Shown here piece after piece: positions 1-6,581 of a stretch of 10,426 nucleotides of DNA. The DNA is from Acidobacteriota bacterium (GTDB taxonomy: Bacteria > Acidobacteriota > Terriglobia > Terriglobales > Acidobacteriaceae). The stretch spans positions 1-10,426 of the forward strand of contig JAJXUS010000032.1 of assembly GCA_021782675.1 (NCBI GenBank), written 5' to 3'. The notes under the pieces are model-generated. The model saw only the letters and a list, made by a program, of their open reading frames with translations, made no database searches and was not told the DNA's origin. A program made the translations under genes and the position numbers. Position 1 is the first letter of the stretch, and each line of letters starts with the position of its first letter.

Positions 1-985
1 ATCGGACGAAGATCGACTGATCGGCGAGCGGCCGCATTTTTAGCTGCGGCGGCAGACTGGTAGCGACCATCGGCAGCAGCGCCCGGATGCGATCCACGAT
101 GCTGAGCGTGGACACGCTGCCCGTCTTTTCAATCGTCATCAGGGCAGCGCGGCGGCCATTCACACGCACAATGTTCGTCTGCGGCGGATATCCATTGCGG
201 ACGTGTGCAACGTCGCGCATGTAAATGGTCGTGCCATTGAGGGTCTTGATCGGCAGATCGTTCAGTTCTTCAATGGTGCGCGGCGCGGAATTAGTCTCCA
301 CCTGATATTCATAGGTGCCAACCTTTTCCGTCCCACTGGGCAGGATCAGGTTCTGCGCGTCGAGAGCTGTGACCACATCGGCCGGCGACAGGTGCAGCGC
401 CTGCAGCCTGGTGTTGTCAATGTCCACCTGAACCTGCGGCTGCTTGCCCCCGTAGGGATAGGGAATGGAGGCGCCTTCAACCGTGGCCAGTTGTGTTCGT
501 AGAAAGTTATTCCCAATGTCAAACAGTGATTGCTGGCTGAGCCCCTGGCCAGAGAGCGCGACCTCCAGGACGGGCACCGATGAGGCGTTGTAGGTGATGA
601 TGAGCGGCGGCGTTGTGCCGGGGGGCAGCGTGCGCAGCAGCGTCTGCGAGATGGCCGTCACCTGCGCGATGGCCGTCGCAATATCGGCATCCGGGTGAAA
701 GTAAATCTTGGTTACGGAGATTCCCGTAAGCATCTGGGACTCCATATGCTCGATGTTGTCGACGGTCGTCGTTACGGCGCGCTCATAGTTGCTGGTGATG
801 CGGCCAGCCATCTCCTCCGGGGACAGCCCCTGATAATTCCAGATGACGGTGACAACGGGGATATTTACGTTCGGAAAGATATCGGTCGGCGTGCGCAGGG
901 TGACCGTGATACCCAGAATGAGGATGAGCACAGAGAGGACGACGAAGGTATACGGCCGGCGAAGTGCGAGGCGGACAATCCACAT
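1..985 (-). CDS. RND efflux pump permease (AcrB/HAE-like), C-terminus cut by window edge
   Basis: This is the inner-membrane, proton-driven permease of a tripartite efflux pump (RND superfamily, AcrB/MdtB-like). About 328 codons are visible from the ATG at 985-983; the reading frame stays open to base 1, so roughly two thirds of a ~1,050-residue protein lies outside the window. The N-terminus MWIVRLALRRPYTF is a cytoplasmic start followed by TM1 (about residues 10-32, VVLSVLILILGITV). Next come family motifs of the porter domain: TPTDIFPNVNIPVV, the GLSPEEMAGRIT segment, LPPGTTPPLIITYNASSVPV, and a PYGGKQPQVQVDID strand. The visible part ends just before TM2. Family identity is secure; substrate (drugs, solvents or other) cannot be read from this part. 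No Shine-Dalgarno sequence is evident before the ATG, but the start matches the usual N-terminus of this family. Adaptor and outer-membrane genes are not in the window. Confidence 0.93.
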   Translation of the reverse strand, partial: MWIVRLALRRPYTFVVLSVLILILGITVTLRTPTDIFPNVNIPVVTVIWNYQGLSPEEMAGRITSNYERAVTTTVDNIEHMESQMLTGISVTKIYFHPDADIATAIAQVTAISQTLLRTLPPGTTPPLIITYNASSVPVLEVALSGQGLSQQSLFDIGNNFLRTQLATVEGASIPYPYGGKQPQVQVDIDNTRLQALHLSPADVVTALDAQNLILPSGTEKVGTYEYQVETNSAPRTIEELNDLPIKTLNGTTIYMRDVAHVRNGYPPQTNIVRVNGRRAALMTIEKTGSVSTLSIVDRIRALLPMVATSLPPQLKMRPLADQSIFVR

Positions 986-1032
986 AGGGCGGGAGCGGGA
1001 GCGCGGCTTGGAGAAGAGGAAGCCGGTTACCG

Positions 1033-1051
1033 ATTATCGTTAATTGATAAT
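1033..1051. promoter_or_regulatory. AT-rich palindrome upstream of the RND gene, candidate operator
   Basis: ATTATC and GATAAT form perfect 6-bp arms around the 7-bp centre GTTAATT. They lie about 48 bp upstream of the permease start, in a locally AT-rich stretch within GC-rich DNA. On the minus strand a -10-like TATTAT (1052-1047) overlaps one arm, though no good -35 sits at 16-18 bp from it. Arm size and AT-richness suit a MarR- or TetR-type repressor site, which often controls RND pumps. That role is an inference, as no regulator gene is in view. Confidence 0.4.
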
Positions 1052-1162
1052 ACATCAAATCGTTCCGTCCAGCTCGAGCCGCGCAACGCATCCACCATTT
1101 GCCGGCGCCAGTTGCCTTGTTTCCTGCAGATACCTCTCGGACTCTGTCCGCCCAGCGAGAAG

Positions 1163-1519
1163 CTAGCCCCGTCTGCGCGGAACTTTGGCCCCAGCCCGCC
1201 GGGCTTCTGACAGGCCGATCGCCACCGCCTGTCTGGGGTTCGTCACCTTGCGTCCGGAGCCGCTCTTCAGCTTTCCTTCCTTGAAGGCGCGCATCTCCCG
1301 CTCGACGCTCTTCGACGCCTTCGGACTGTATTTCCGGGTGGTCGACTTACGGCTGGCTGACTTCTTCTTCGCAGCCGCTTTCCGCGGAACGGTGGTTTTT
1401 GCGCCCGTCGCAGATCGCCGGGCGCCGGACTTCTTCGCTGCAGTCTTGCGGGCGGCCGGGCGCCGCGACTTCGAGCTTGATTTTGCGGCTTTCTTATTGT
1501 GGGTCCTCTTTGCTGGCAT
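1163..1519 (-). CDS. Small basic DUF6496-domain protein with histone-H1-like tail
   Basis: The product is 118 residues. Residues 1-64 form a low-complexity tail rich in Lys, Arg, Ala and Ser (26 of the first 70 residues are K or R; repeated KKAAK, RKTAAKK and RKAAAKKK units), like bacterial H1-type tails. Residues ~65-114 match DUF6496: SVEREMRAFKEGKLKSGSG, then KVTNPRQAVAIGLSEARRAG. The tail composition suggests binding to DNA or RNA, perhaps as a nucleoid-associated protein, but no function is established for DUF6496. The ATG at 1519-1517 was chosen because GGGGGA lies 4 nt upstream; an in-frame extension to 1612 (MGYFFAPSAF...) lacks the composition of the rest and has no ribosome site. 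It is followed, after 177 bp, by the RND gene on the same strand; no U-tract terminator separates them. Confidence 0.82.
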   Translation of the reverse strand: MPAKRTHNKKAAKSSSKSRRPAARKTAAKKSGARRSATGAKTTVPRKAAAKKKSASRKSTTRKYSPKASKSVEREMRAFKEGKLKSGSGRKVTNPRQAVAIGLSEARRAGAKVPRRRG

Positions 1520-1523
1520 ACTG

Positions 1524-1529
1524 TCCCCC
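1524..1529 (-). promoter_or_regulatory. Ribosome binding site for the DUF6496 gene
   Basis: GGGGGA (read on the minus strand) ends 4 nt before the ATG at 1519. It decides between this ATG and two in-frame upstream candidates: the ATG at 1531, which has its only purine-rich stretch directly abutting it, and the start at 1612. Confidence 0.55.
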
Positions 1530-1715
1530 ATCTCCGTTAAGAAGCCAACATCGAATCCGGCGGTTGCAGCCTGCGGGCGCGTGAACGCCGAAGGAGCAAA
1601 AAAGTAACCCATACACGCGTAGAAATTTTCTGAATTCGGTTCACCCTTACCTTGGTAACGGTTATCCTTCGTGCAACACCTTCACGCGGCCCGCTTCATA
1701 CAAATTTTTCCAGCC

Positions 1716-1721
1716 AGGAAG
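1716..1721 (+). promoter_or_regulatory. Ribosome binding site for the arylsulfotransferase lipoprotein
   Basis: AGGAAG, continuing into AAA, lies 9 nt before the ATG at 1731. It supports this start over the in-frame ATG at 1671, which would put 20 residues ahead of an otherwise well-formed lipoprotein signal. Confidence 0.6.
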
Positions 1722-1730
1722 AAATTGTGC

Positions 1731-3737
1731 ATGCTTAAAAATCGGCGATCGCCCCTCTGTGGTTGTGCCTTGCTGTTGACTGCGGTCATCGCCGGCTGCG
1801 GCAGCAGCGGTAAGACGACAATGACCGCGGCGCCTACAGCCAATTCTTCGCCCGTGGCCGGAACCGTGACCCCGCAACCCGCGCAGAGCCGGCCGCAAGT
1901 CACCTTGAGCGGTACTTCCTATGATTTTGGCAATACTTTAGCCGGAAACAACCTGAGCGGTACGGTCGTGCAGATCATAAACAATGGTAGCTCCGCGATC
2001 ACGCTCCAACCCTCTCTTGCGGCGGGCAGTCTGTTCCACCTGGCCGCCGGAACGACCTGCGGGATTCGGCTGCCGGCTGGCGCCAGTTGTGGAGTCGATG
2101 TCTCCTATGCTCCGACCCAACCCTCCCCGGGCGGCGAGGACGCGGCGGCACTCAATCTCAACTTCCGCGGCACGCCGGCCGGTACCCCATCGACGGTCGC
2201 GCTGACTGGCCACGCTTTTATGCTGTCGGCAGGGACGGTCTCTGCCACCATCAACCCGCAGGTGGCTCTCTATACGATTACGCCGCCGTTCGCCGGAAAC
2301 GTGACGGTGAACTTTGGCCCGACAACCTCGTATGGACGCCAAACCTGGAGCGTGCCCACGCCCAGCGGCGGCGGTCCCGTCACTATTTTTGTTGCCGGAA
2401 TGCCGGCCAACACGGTGTACCACATGCAGGCAACCGTAACGTTTGAAAACGGCCAGACAGCCACAGATGCCGATCACACATTTTCCGTGGGGCAACTGCC
2501 GGAAGTTGGGGGATCGACGGCTCACGCGCCATTCAATCCCGGGCTGACGGCAAGTACCCCCGCCGGCGAGACACCGCAGCCCGGCGTTGAACTGATCTCC
2601 GCCGTGGCCGGGCCCTCCCAGGGACTGTACGCGACCGATCTCGCCGGCAATGTGATCTGGACCTATCCGTTTACGGACCAGGTTGCAAACTCCGGGATCA
2701 ACGCCGGCAAATTGCTGCCCAATGGCGACATTGTCATGGACATTGGCGTCAGCTCGGAGGCGCCGCTCAACGGACCCACGCCTTCCAATTTGCTGATTGC
2801 AATCCGGGAGGTGGACCTGACGGGCAAGATTGTGCGGCAGACCACACTCGCACAAGTGAATGCTGGCCTGGCGCAGGCGGGGATCCCGATCACGCTCGTC
2901 GATTTTCATCACGATATTGAGCCGCTGCCCAACGGCCATCTGCTGGTCATGGCCAACACGCTGAAGCAGTTCACCAACCTGCCCGGCTATCCGGGAACCA
3001 TCAGCGTGCTGGGGGATGTGGTTATCGATCTCGATCAGAACTGGAACCCGGTGTGGGCGTGGAATGAGTTCGATCATCTCGACGTGAATCGTCATCCCAT
3101 GCTGTTTCCGGACTGGACCCATTCAAACGCCATCATCTTCTCCCCTGATGACGGAAACTTTATAGTCTCCGTCAGACACCAGAACTGGCTGATAAAGGTC
3201 AATTACGCGAACGGCTCCGGCGACGGAAGCATTCTGTGGAAGCTGGGACAGGGTGGCGACTTTACGCTGCAGGGCGGCACAGACCCGACCGACTGGTTTT
3301 ACGCGCAGCATGGGCCGAACTTTATCGGCTCCCCCACTGCGGGCATCTTCAAACTGACCTTGATGGATAATGGCGACGACCGCATGTTTCCGCCAGGCGT
3401 GACCTGCGGTACCACGGGTGCGCCGGCATGCCTCTATTCCACTGTGCCCGTGTTGCAGGTCAACGAATCCGCGAAGACAGCAACGCTGCTGTTTCATCAG
3501 ATTATCCCGCCAAATCTCTACAACTCTTTCGGAGGCAACTCCGAACAACTGCCCAACGGGAATATCGAGTACGACCTATGCGGCACCTATCCCGGCAGGG
3601 TTTTGAGTTCGGACGTCTTTGAAGTCACCCAGAACGACCAGGCGAACACGGTCTGGCACATGCACTCTACGGGCACAGGTCTTTACCGTGCGTTCCGGAT
3701 GCCCAGCCTGTATCCGGGCGTGCAGTGGACGCAGTAG
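1731..3737 (+). CDS. Exported aryl-sulfate sulfotransferase (ASST) lipoprotein
   Basis: The 668-residue product fits the arylsulfotransferase family (ASST, PF05935), periplasmic enzymes that move sulfate from one phenolic sulfate ester to another phenol without PAPS. Residues 1-22 are a lipoprotein signal with lipobox IAGC (lipid-bearing Cys23). Residues ~57-162 form a choice-of-anchor/ASH-type beta domain (YDFGNTLAG, Cys110 and Cys120); ~165-253 form an Fn3-like sandwich; ~285-660 form the propeller. The ASST active-site pattern is present: HHDIEPLPNGH (His393/His394), DWTHSNA (His464), SVRHQN (Arg482) and YAQHGPN (His527). The last three correspond in order to His356, Arg374 and His436 of the E. 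coli CFT073 enzyme, His436 being the sulfurylated residue. Cys559 and Cys567 could pair. No dsbL/dsbI-like gene is in view. It is convergent with the next gene and has no obvious terminator. Family is confident; native substrate unknown. Confidence 0.85.
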   Translation: MLKNRRSPLCGCALLLTAVIAGCGSSGKTTMTAAPTANSSPVAGTVTPQPAQSRPQVTLSGTSYDFGNTLAGNNLSGTVVQIINNGSSAITLQPSLAAGSLFHLAAGTTCGIRLPAGASCGVDVSYAPTQPSPGGEDAAALNLNFRGTPAGTPSTVALTGHAFMLSAGTVSATINPQVALYTITPPFAGNVTVNFGPTTSYGRQTWSVPTPSGGGPVTIFVAGMPANTVYHMQATVTFENGQTATDADHTFSVGQLPEVGGSTAHAPFNPGLTASTPAGETPQPGVELISAVAGPSQGLYATDLAGNVIWTYPFTDQVANSGINAGKLLPNGDIVMDIGVSSEAPLNGPTPSNLLIAIREVDLTGKIVRQTTLAQVNAGLAQAGIPITLVDFHHDIEPLPNGHLLVMANTLKQFTNLPGYPGTISVLGDVVIDLDQNWNPVWAWNEFDHLDVNRHPMLFPDWTHSNAIIFSPDDGNFIVSVRHQNWLIKVNYANGSGDGSILWKLGQGGDFTLQGGTDPTDWFYAQHGPNFIGSPTAGIFKLTLMDNGDDRMFPPGVTCGTTGAPACLYSTVPVLQVNESAKTATLLFHQIIPPNLYNSFGGNSEQLPNGNIEYDLCGTYPGRVLSSDVFEVTQNDQANTVWHMHSTGTGLYRAFRMPSLYPGVQWTQ

Positions 3738-3853
3738 CAAAGCGACCACCGGCTTTTCCAGGAACATTGTGGCTATCGAGAATTCGCCGGCTGCGGGGAT
3801 CGCGCCGCTGGAAAGATGGAGAAGTTCCTACACGTCGGCTCAAAGGCCGGGAT
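3738..3853. other. Gap between convergent genes
   Basis: This 116-bp stretch separates the stop of the ASST gene from the stop of the minus-strand frame. It holds no gene and no hairpin with a T-tract. Just beyond it, at 3859-3872, is the short dyad GTCGGC-AC-GCCGAC, which lies inside the extended minus-strand frame and has no T-run on either side. Confidence 0.5.
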
Positions 3854-4159
3854 TCAGCGTCGGCACGCCGACTGGCTGCGCCTGCCCCTTTGAGCGGCAC
3901 GCCATTTTCCCTCAGGATATCCGTACATTCCCCTAATCCTGCAATCCCTCGATCGGCGATTCTCGGGAAGTTGATGCGAGGTTTGGAGAGCGCAGAATCC
4001 ACGTCCATAAACGCAAGACCGGCAAGCGCCAGCATCTCCTATACCGCTGACGGGAATACGAGACAAGTTGTCATTCTCGCCGCACATCACGGCAACGCGA
4101 AGCGAAGCGCGCCCGGCTAGAACCCCTGGCGACCGCGCGGCGGATGATTTGCCGCAGGA
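3854..4159 (-). other. Probable read-through tail of the unknown secreted protein
   Basis: From about residue 580 the composition changes sharply. There are seven Cys in ~100 residues against four in the preceding 577, plus many Arg and Ser, no hydrophobic beta pattern, and rare-type codons (at least five AGG, one ATA, one CTA, many GGA). In another frame a TAG occurs early (4117-4119). This is what is expected when a natural stop near 4160 was lost by a substitution or small indel and translation runs into former intergenic DNA. Confidence 0.5.
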
Positions 4160-5896
4160 CCATTGAATGCGGGAAATGAAGGTCCCCCAGTTTGTGTAGG
4201 TCGTCCGCGGACGTGTCGCCGGGTCGGGGACGTATTCCGACGCCATCCAGATCGAACCATCCGGGGCGACCATAGCGGCCCCGTAATCGCCCCAGCGCGC
4301 ATAACCTGCGCCACCGAACTGCGGATAACCGGAGAATCCATCCTCTGGCGCCTGTCCAATCCCGGCAAGATGCACCTGCGGCTGGATGCTATTTCCCTGG
4401 AACTTTACATATCCAGTGCTGGGAAAGTAGTTCTGCCCGGTAATTGTGAATGCAATCGCACCTTGACCGGTGCTGTCCACTGCGAAAGCAGGATAGAGCA
4501 CCGAGCCGTTGGCGATCCCGATGTAACCCTGGCTCGTGACGCGCCCCGACAGGGTTGTCGAGGAAGCGTAAGGTTGAACTGCAAACCACGCCGCTCCATT
4601 TCGCATCGCGCTCGCGTTTCCCGGCTCCAGCAACGTTGTATTCAACCCGCTGTAGAGCTCCCCTTTGGAGTAATAGAGCTGCAGCATGCGGTCATCGTTC
4701 GGGTTCAGGGTCTCCTCGGGATCACCAAGGGCTTGGCCGAGCGGGAAGGGCCCAGCTTTCTGCACCGCGCCAACCTGGGGGGTTTGATAATCCTCGGTCT
4801 GCACGATGGTCTGCTGCAATTTCAGGTTAGGAACATTGTCTTTCAACGATTCCGTATTGGTGAGCGACCAGACGGCAATGCGGTTATCGCCCGTTCCGTT
4901 AAAGTCCAGCGAACTGGTGAAAAATTCAGTTCCCATGTTCGCGTCGGTTGCGGTTCCCGGCGCGGGAAATGCGGGTTCAATGGAATACGCCTGCCCCCCT
5001 GGCAGATTGAGCCCATCGAAAGCCACGGCAATCGGCGTTGTCGTGCCATTGATCAAGTCCTGCTTGTTGATGGCGGTGATCAGAGTCGTTTCAAAGTTCA
5101 AGGTGCTGGTGGCATATTCATTGTCATTCAGATAGACCCCGTCCTGGTTTACGCCGAGCAGCGGCTGATCGCCGAGGCACGGACAACCGCCGTAACCCGC
5201 ATCGGAAACATCGACAGAATTAATGGTGTAGCTGCCGGTCGCATCGCTGCTATCGCTGACCGCGATTAAAACGTTGGAGCCGCCGGTGAGCCCGTTGGCG
5301 TTCGCGTAGTATTCGAGAATCGTCACAAACCACCTTCCCGATTCCCAATCGAAAAAGACGCGTGGATCGGACAGCTCAGTGAACGAGCCATCGGCATTTT
5401 GCGCCTCGGAAACGTTGTAAAACGCATACACGCCGATCGGTGCAGTCAGCGGCTTGCCTGCAGTGGAGAACACCTGAAACGCCAGATTGACGGCCTCGGC
5501 GACCTGACTTCCGTTGGTGCTCATGCCCTGATCGGGCGGTTCAACCACGAATCCCACCGCGTCGCCGGAATCCGTGGAGTCCAGCGCATCGAAGCCGGAA
5601 AACGATGGAGTCGGCCCCACGACCGGATATCCGGCGAACATCAGGTTGCCGCCTTGATTCTTTCGTCCTCCGGAAAATGATGGATGGCCAGGCTTGGGCA
5701 TCTGCTTCAACATCGATTTGGGCCGACCTTCAGGTTGGCCGGCGAAACCTGGCGCCTGTGCGCGCGCGGCTGCTTCGGAGAGAGTTGTTGTTCCGATTTT
5801 ACGAACTTTGGCGGATTTCTGGTTGGCACCATACATCGCCGGCGTACAAGCCACCGCTGCGCAAACAACAAGCGGCAATAGTTTCGGTAGATACAT
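3854..5896 (-). CDS. Exported protein of unknown function, with anomalous C-terminal extension
   Basis: A 680-residue frame. Residues 1-23 look like a signal peptide (MYLPKLLPLVVCAAVACTPAMYG), probably cleaved near AMYG; AVAC is a poor lipobox. Residues ~24-97 are a Lys/Gln/Pro-rich linker. Residues ~98-577 match a family I have seen in secreted bacterial proteins without a function: DSTDSGDAVGFVVEPPDQGM, AVNLAFQVF, DPRVFFDWESGRWFVTIL, CPCLGDQPLLGVNQDGVYL, and WGDYGAAMVAPDGSIWMA near the end. Short repeating beta-rich blocks suggest a propeller-like fold (inference). No catalytic motif is recognised. The start at 5896 is preferred over 5926 because a GAGG lies 11 nt before it and the signal peptide then begins normally. 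The domain seems to end near NWGTFISRIQW (~residue 579); the remaining ~100 residues look non-native. A promoter candidate lies about 115 bp upstream. Confidence 0.75.
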   Translation of the reverse strand: MYLPKLLPLVVCAAVACTPAMYGANQKSAKVRKIGTTTLSEAAARAQAPGFAGQPEGRPKSMLKQMPKPGHPSFSGGRKNQGGNLMFAGYPVVGPTPSFSGFDALDSTDSGDAVGFVVEPPDQGMSTNGSQVAEAVNLAFQVFSTAGKPLTAPIGVYAFYNVSEAQNADGSFTELSDPRVFFDWESGRWFVTILEYYANANGLTGGSNVLIAVSDSSDATGSYTINSVDVSDAGYGGCPCLGDQPLLGVNQDGVYLNDNEYATSTLNFETTLITAINKQDLINGTTTPIAVAFDGLNLPGGQAYSIEPAFPAPGTATDANMGTEFFTSSLDFNGTGDNRIAVWSLTNTESLKDNVPNLKLQQTIVQTEDYQTPQVGAVQKAGPFPLGQALGDPEETLNPNDDRMLQLYYSKGELYSGLNTTLLEPGNASAMRNGAAWFAVQPYASSTTLSGRVTSQGYIGIANGSVLYPAFAVDSTGQGAIAFTITGQNYFPSTGYVKFQGNSIQPQVHLAGIGQAPEDGFSGYPQFGGAGYARWGDYGAAMVAPDGSIWMASEYVPDPATRPRTTYTNWGTFISRIQWSCGKSSAARSPGVLAGRASLRVAVMCGENDNLSRIPVSGIGDAGACRSCVYGRGFCALQTSHQLPENRRSRDCRIRGMYGYPEGKWRAAQRGRRSQSACRR

Positions 5897-6323
5897 TGTT
5901 TTGGGATCCTCGCGTTGTACAAGCATTCAATTCAAGGCCGGGACTGCGGCAGGTTCTGGATTGCTTTCAAGTTCCGGCTGACTGCAACCGCTCATGGGAG
6001 GAGTGAGCGAATGGTACAGGAGGCAAATTGCTTTGTAAATCGGAAGAAAAGTTCTTTGATTGGGTGATATGAAAGGTAGTTGTCTACTAAAACCACGCCA
6101 GGCTCTGTTGGGCACGGAGCGGACAGAGGGCCCGCAAACGCCCCCGAGCGGTTCTTGACGCCAGCACTTGATCCCGCGCTGCGTTCGCTCTGCGGTTCAG
6201 GAGGGCCCAGGGCAAACGATCTGCGAGCGCCGGAGTCTGCAAGGCTGAACGTCGGGCCGTAAAACACTGGGTACCATTTTGCCCGCGAATTGCGGCTGTG
6301 GAACGCCAGAGCGATTTCCAGTC
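5897..6323. other. Intergenic region: leader of the secreted-protein gene and downstream flank of tRNA-Glu
   Basis: About 427 bp without a clear gene. The part next to 5896 is the 5' leader of the secreted-protein gene, with a promoter candidate at 6011-6039 and a possible 22-codon leader frame at 5995-5927. From about 6090 to 6320 I see only GC-rich sequence, with no convincing reading frame, RNA fold or repeat. Confidence 0.5.
6011..6039 (-). promoter_or_regulatory. Candidate sigma70-type promoter for the unknown secreted-protein gene
   Basis: Read on the minus strand: -35 TTTACA (5/6 to consensus), an exact 17-bp spacer, and -10 TACCAT (4/6). Transcription would begin near 6004, giving a leader of about 108 nt before the ATG at 5896. 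Confidence 0.45.
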
Positions 6324-6354
6324 AAAGAAAAAGCCTGCTGGTTTAGCAGGCTTT
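6324..6354 (-). terminator. Rho-independent terminator of the tRNA-Glu gene
   Basis: Read on the minus strand: a perfect 10-bp stem (AAAGCCTGCT / AGCAGGCTTT, arms 6354-6345 and 6339-6330) with a 5-nt loop AAACC, followed by a T-rich run TTCTTT (TTTTTCTTT counting the end of the stem). It lies 14 nt beyond the encoded CCA of the tRNA. Confidence 0.9.
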
Positions 6355-6367
6355 CGCGGACCTTCTT

Positions 6368-6442
6368 TGGTAGCGCTAACGGGAATCGAACCCGTGTTTT
6401 AAGATTGAGAATCTCACGTCCTAACCCCTAGACGATAGCGCC
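6368..6442 (-). tRNA. tRNA-Glu (anticodon CUC)
   Basis: 75 nt including an encoded CCA. The acceptor stem is GGCGCTA pairing with TAGCGCT (one G-U pair at the end), with discriminator A and then CCA. The D-arm carries TCTAGGGGTTAGGA. The anticodon stem TGAGA/TCTTA encloses loop TTCTCAA, giving anticodon CTC, which reads GAG. The T-arm is ACGGG/CCCGT with loop TTCGATT. The gene stands alone between its own promoter and terminator. Confidence 0.97.
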
Positions 6443-6454
6443 ACGACCTCTCTC

Positions 6455-6483
6455 ACTATATCGAACCCGTGCAAGCTCGCCAA
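6455..6483 (-). promoter_or_regulatory. Promoter of the tRNA-Glu gene
   Basis: Read on the minus strand: -35 TTGGCG (4/6), an exact 17-bp spacer, and -10 TATAGT (5/6). The expected start near 6448 is about 6 nt ahead of the mature tRNA 5' end at 6442. Confidence 0.65.
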
Positions 6484-6498
6484 GCGGGCTGGCAGCTC

Positions 6499-6527
6499 TT
6501 GCGCTGCCGCCCGGCGGCGAACATAAT
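6499..6527 (+). promoter_or_regulatory. Candidate promoter of the GH3 gene, with overlapping dyads
   Basis: -35 TTGCGC (4/6), an exact 17-bp spacer and -10 CATAAT (5/6) place the start near 6534, about 48 nt before the ATG at 6582. Two perfect dyads overlap it: GGCAGC/GCTGCC (6491-6496 and 6503-6508) across the -35, and GCCGCC-C-GGCGGC (6506-6518) in the spacer. They could be an operator. The promoter is divergent from the tRNA-Glu promoter, with only 15 bp between the two -35 boxes. Confidence 0.5.
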
Positions 6528-6581
6528 GCGTTCTGGGCAGCAATCCCCGCTCACATCCTTCACGAATCGAGACCCTCCGTC

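Noticed and set aside
1132..1162. Partial dyads after the DUF6496 stop as a terminator
   Set aside because: Only 4-6 bp arms with a long interior and no T-tract.
695..1210. A 171-residue plus-strand frame across the RND start
   Set aside because: Low-complexity charged sequence opposite a clear RND N-terminus; no ribosome site and no known domain.
1520..1612. N-terminal extension of the DUF6496 protein
   Set aside because: The extra 31 residues differ in composition from the basic tail, and the best ribosome site points to the ATG at 1519.
1654..1667. GGTAACGGTTATCC upstream of the ASST gene as a LacI-type operator
   Set aside because: The arms do not align as an exact dyad (one is a base longer) and no promoter with proper spacing was found around it.
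1938..3122. A 394-residue open frame on the minus strand inside the ASST gene
   Set aside because: Antisense to a gene with a clear lipobox, domains and active-site motifs; the frame is rich in Arg, His and Gly with no recognisable domain, as expected in GC-rich shadows.
3859..3872. Hairpin GTCGGC-AC-GCCGAC as a terminator for the convergent genes
   Set aside because: Tiny loop, no T-run on either strand, and it lies inside the extended minus-strand frame.
4163..5269. A 368-residue open frame on the plus strand inside the unknown secreted-protein gene
   Set aside because: Arg-rich, no domain, and opposite a frame with consistent beta-rich conserved blocks and a signal peptide.
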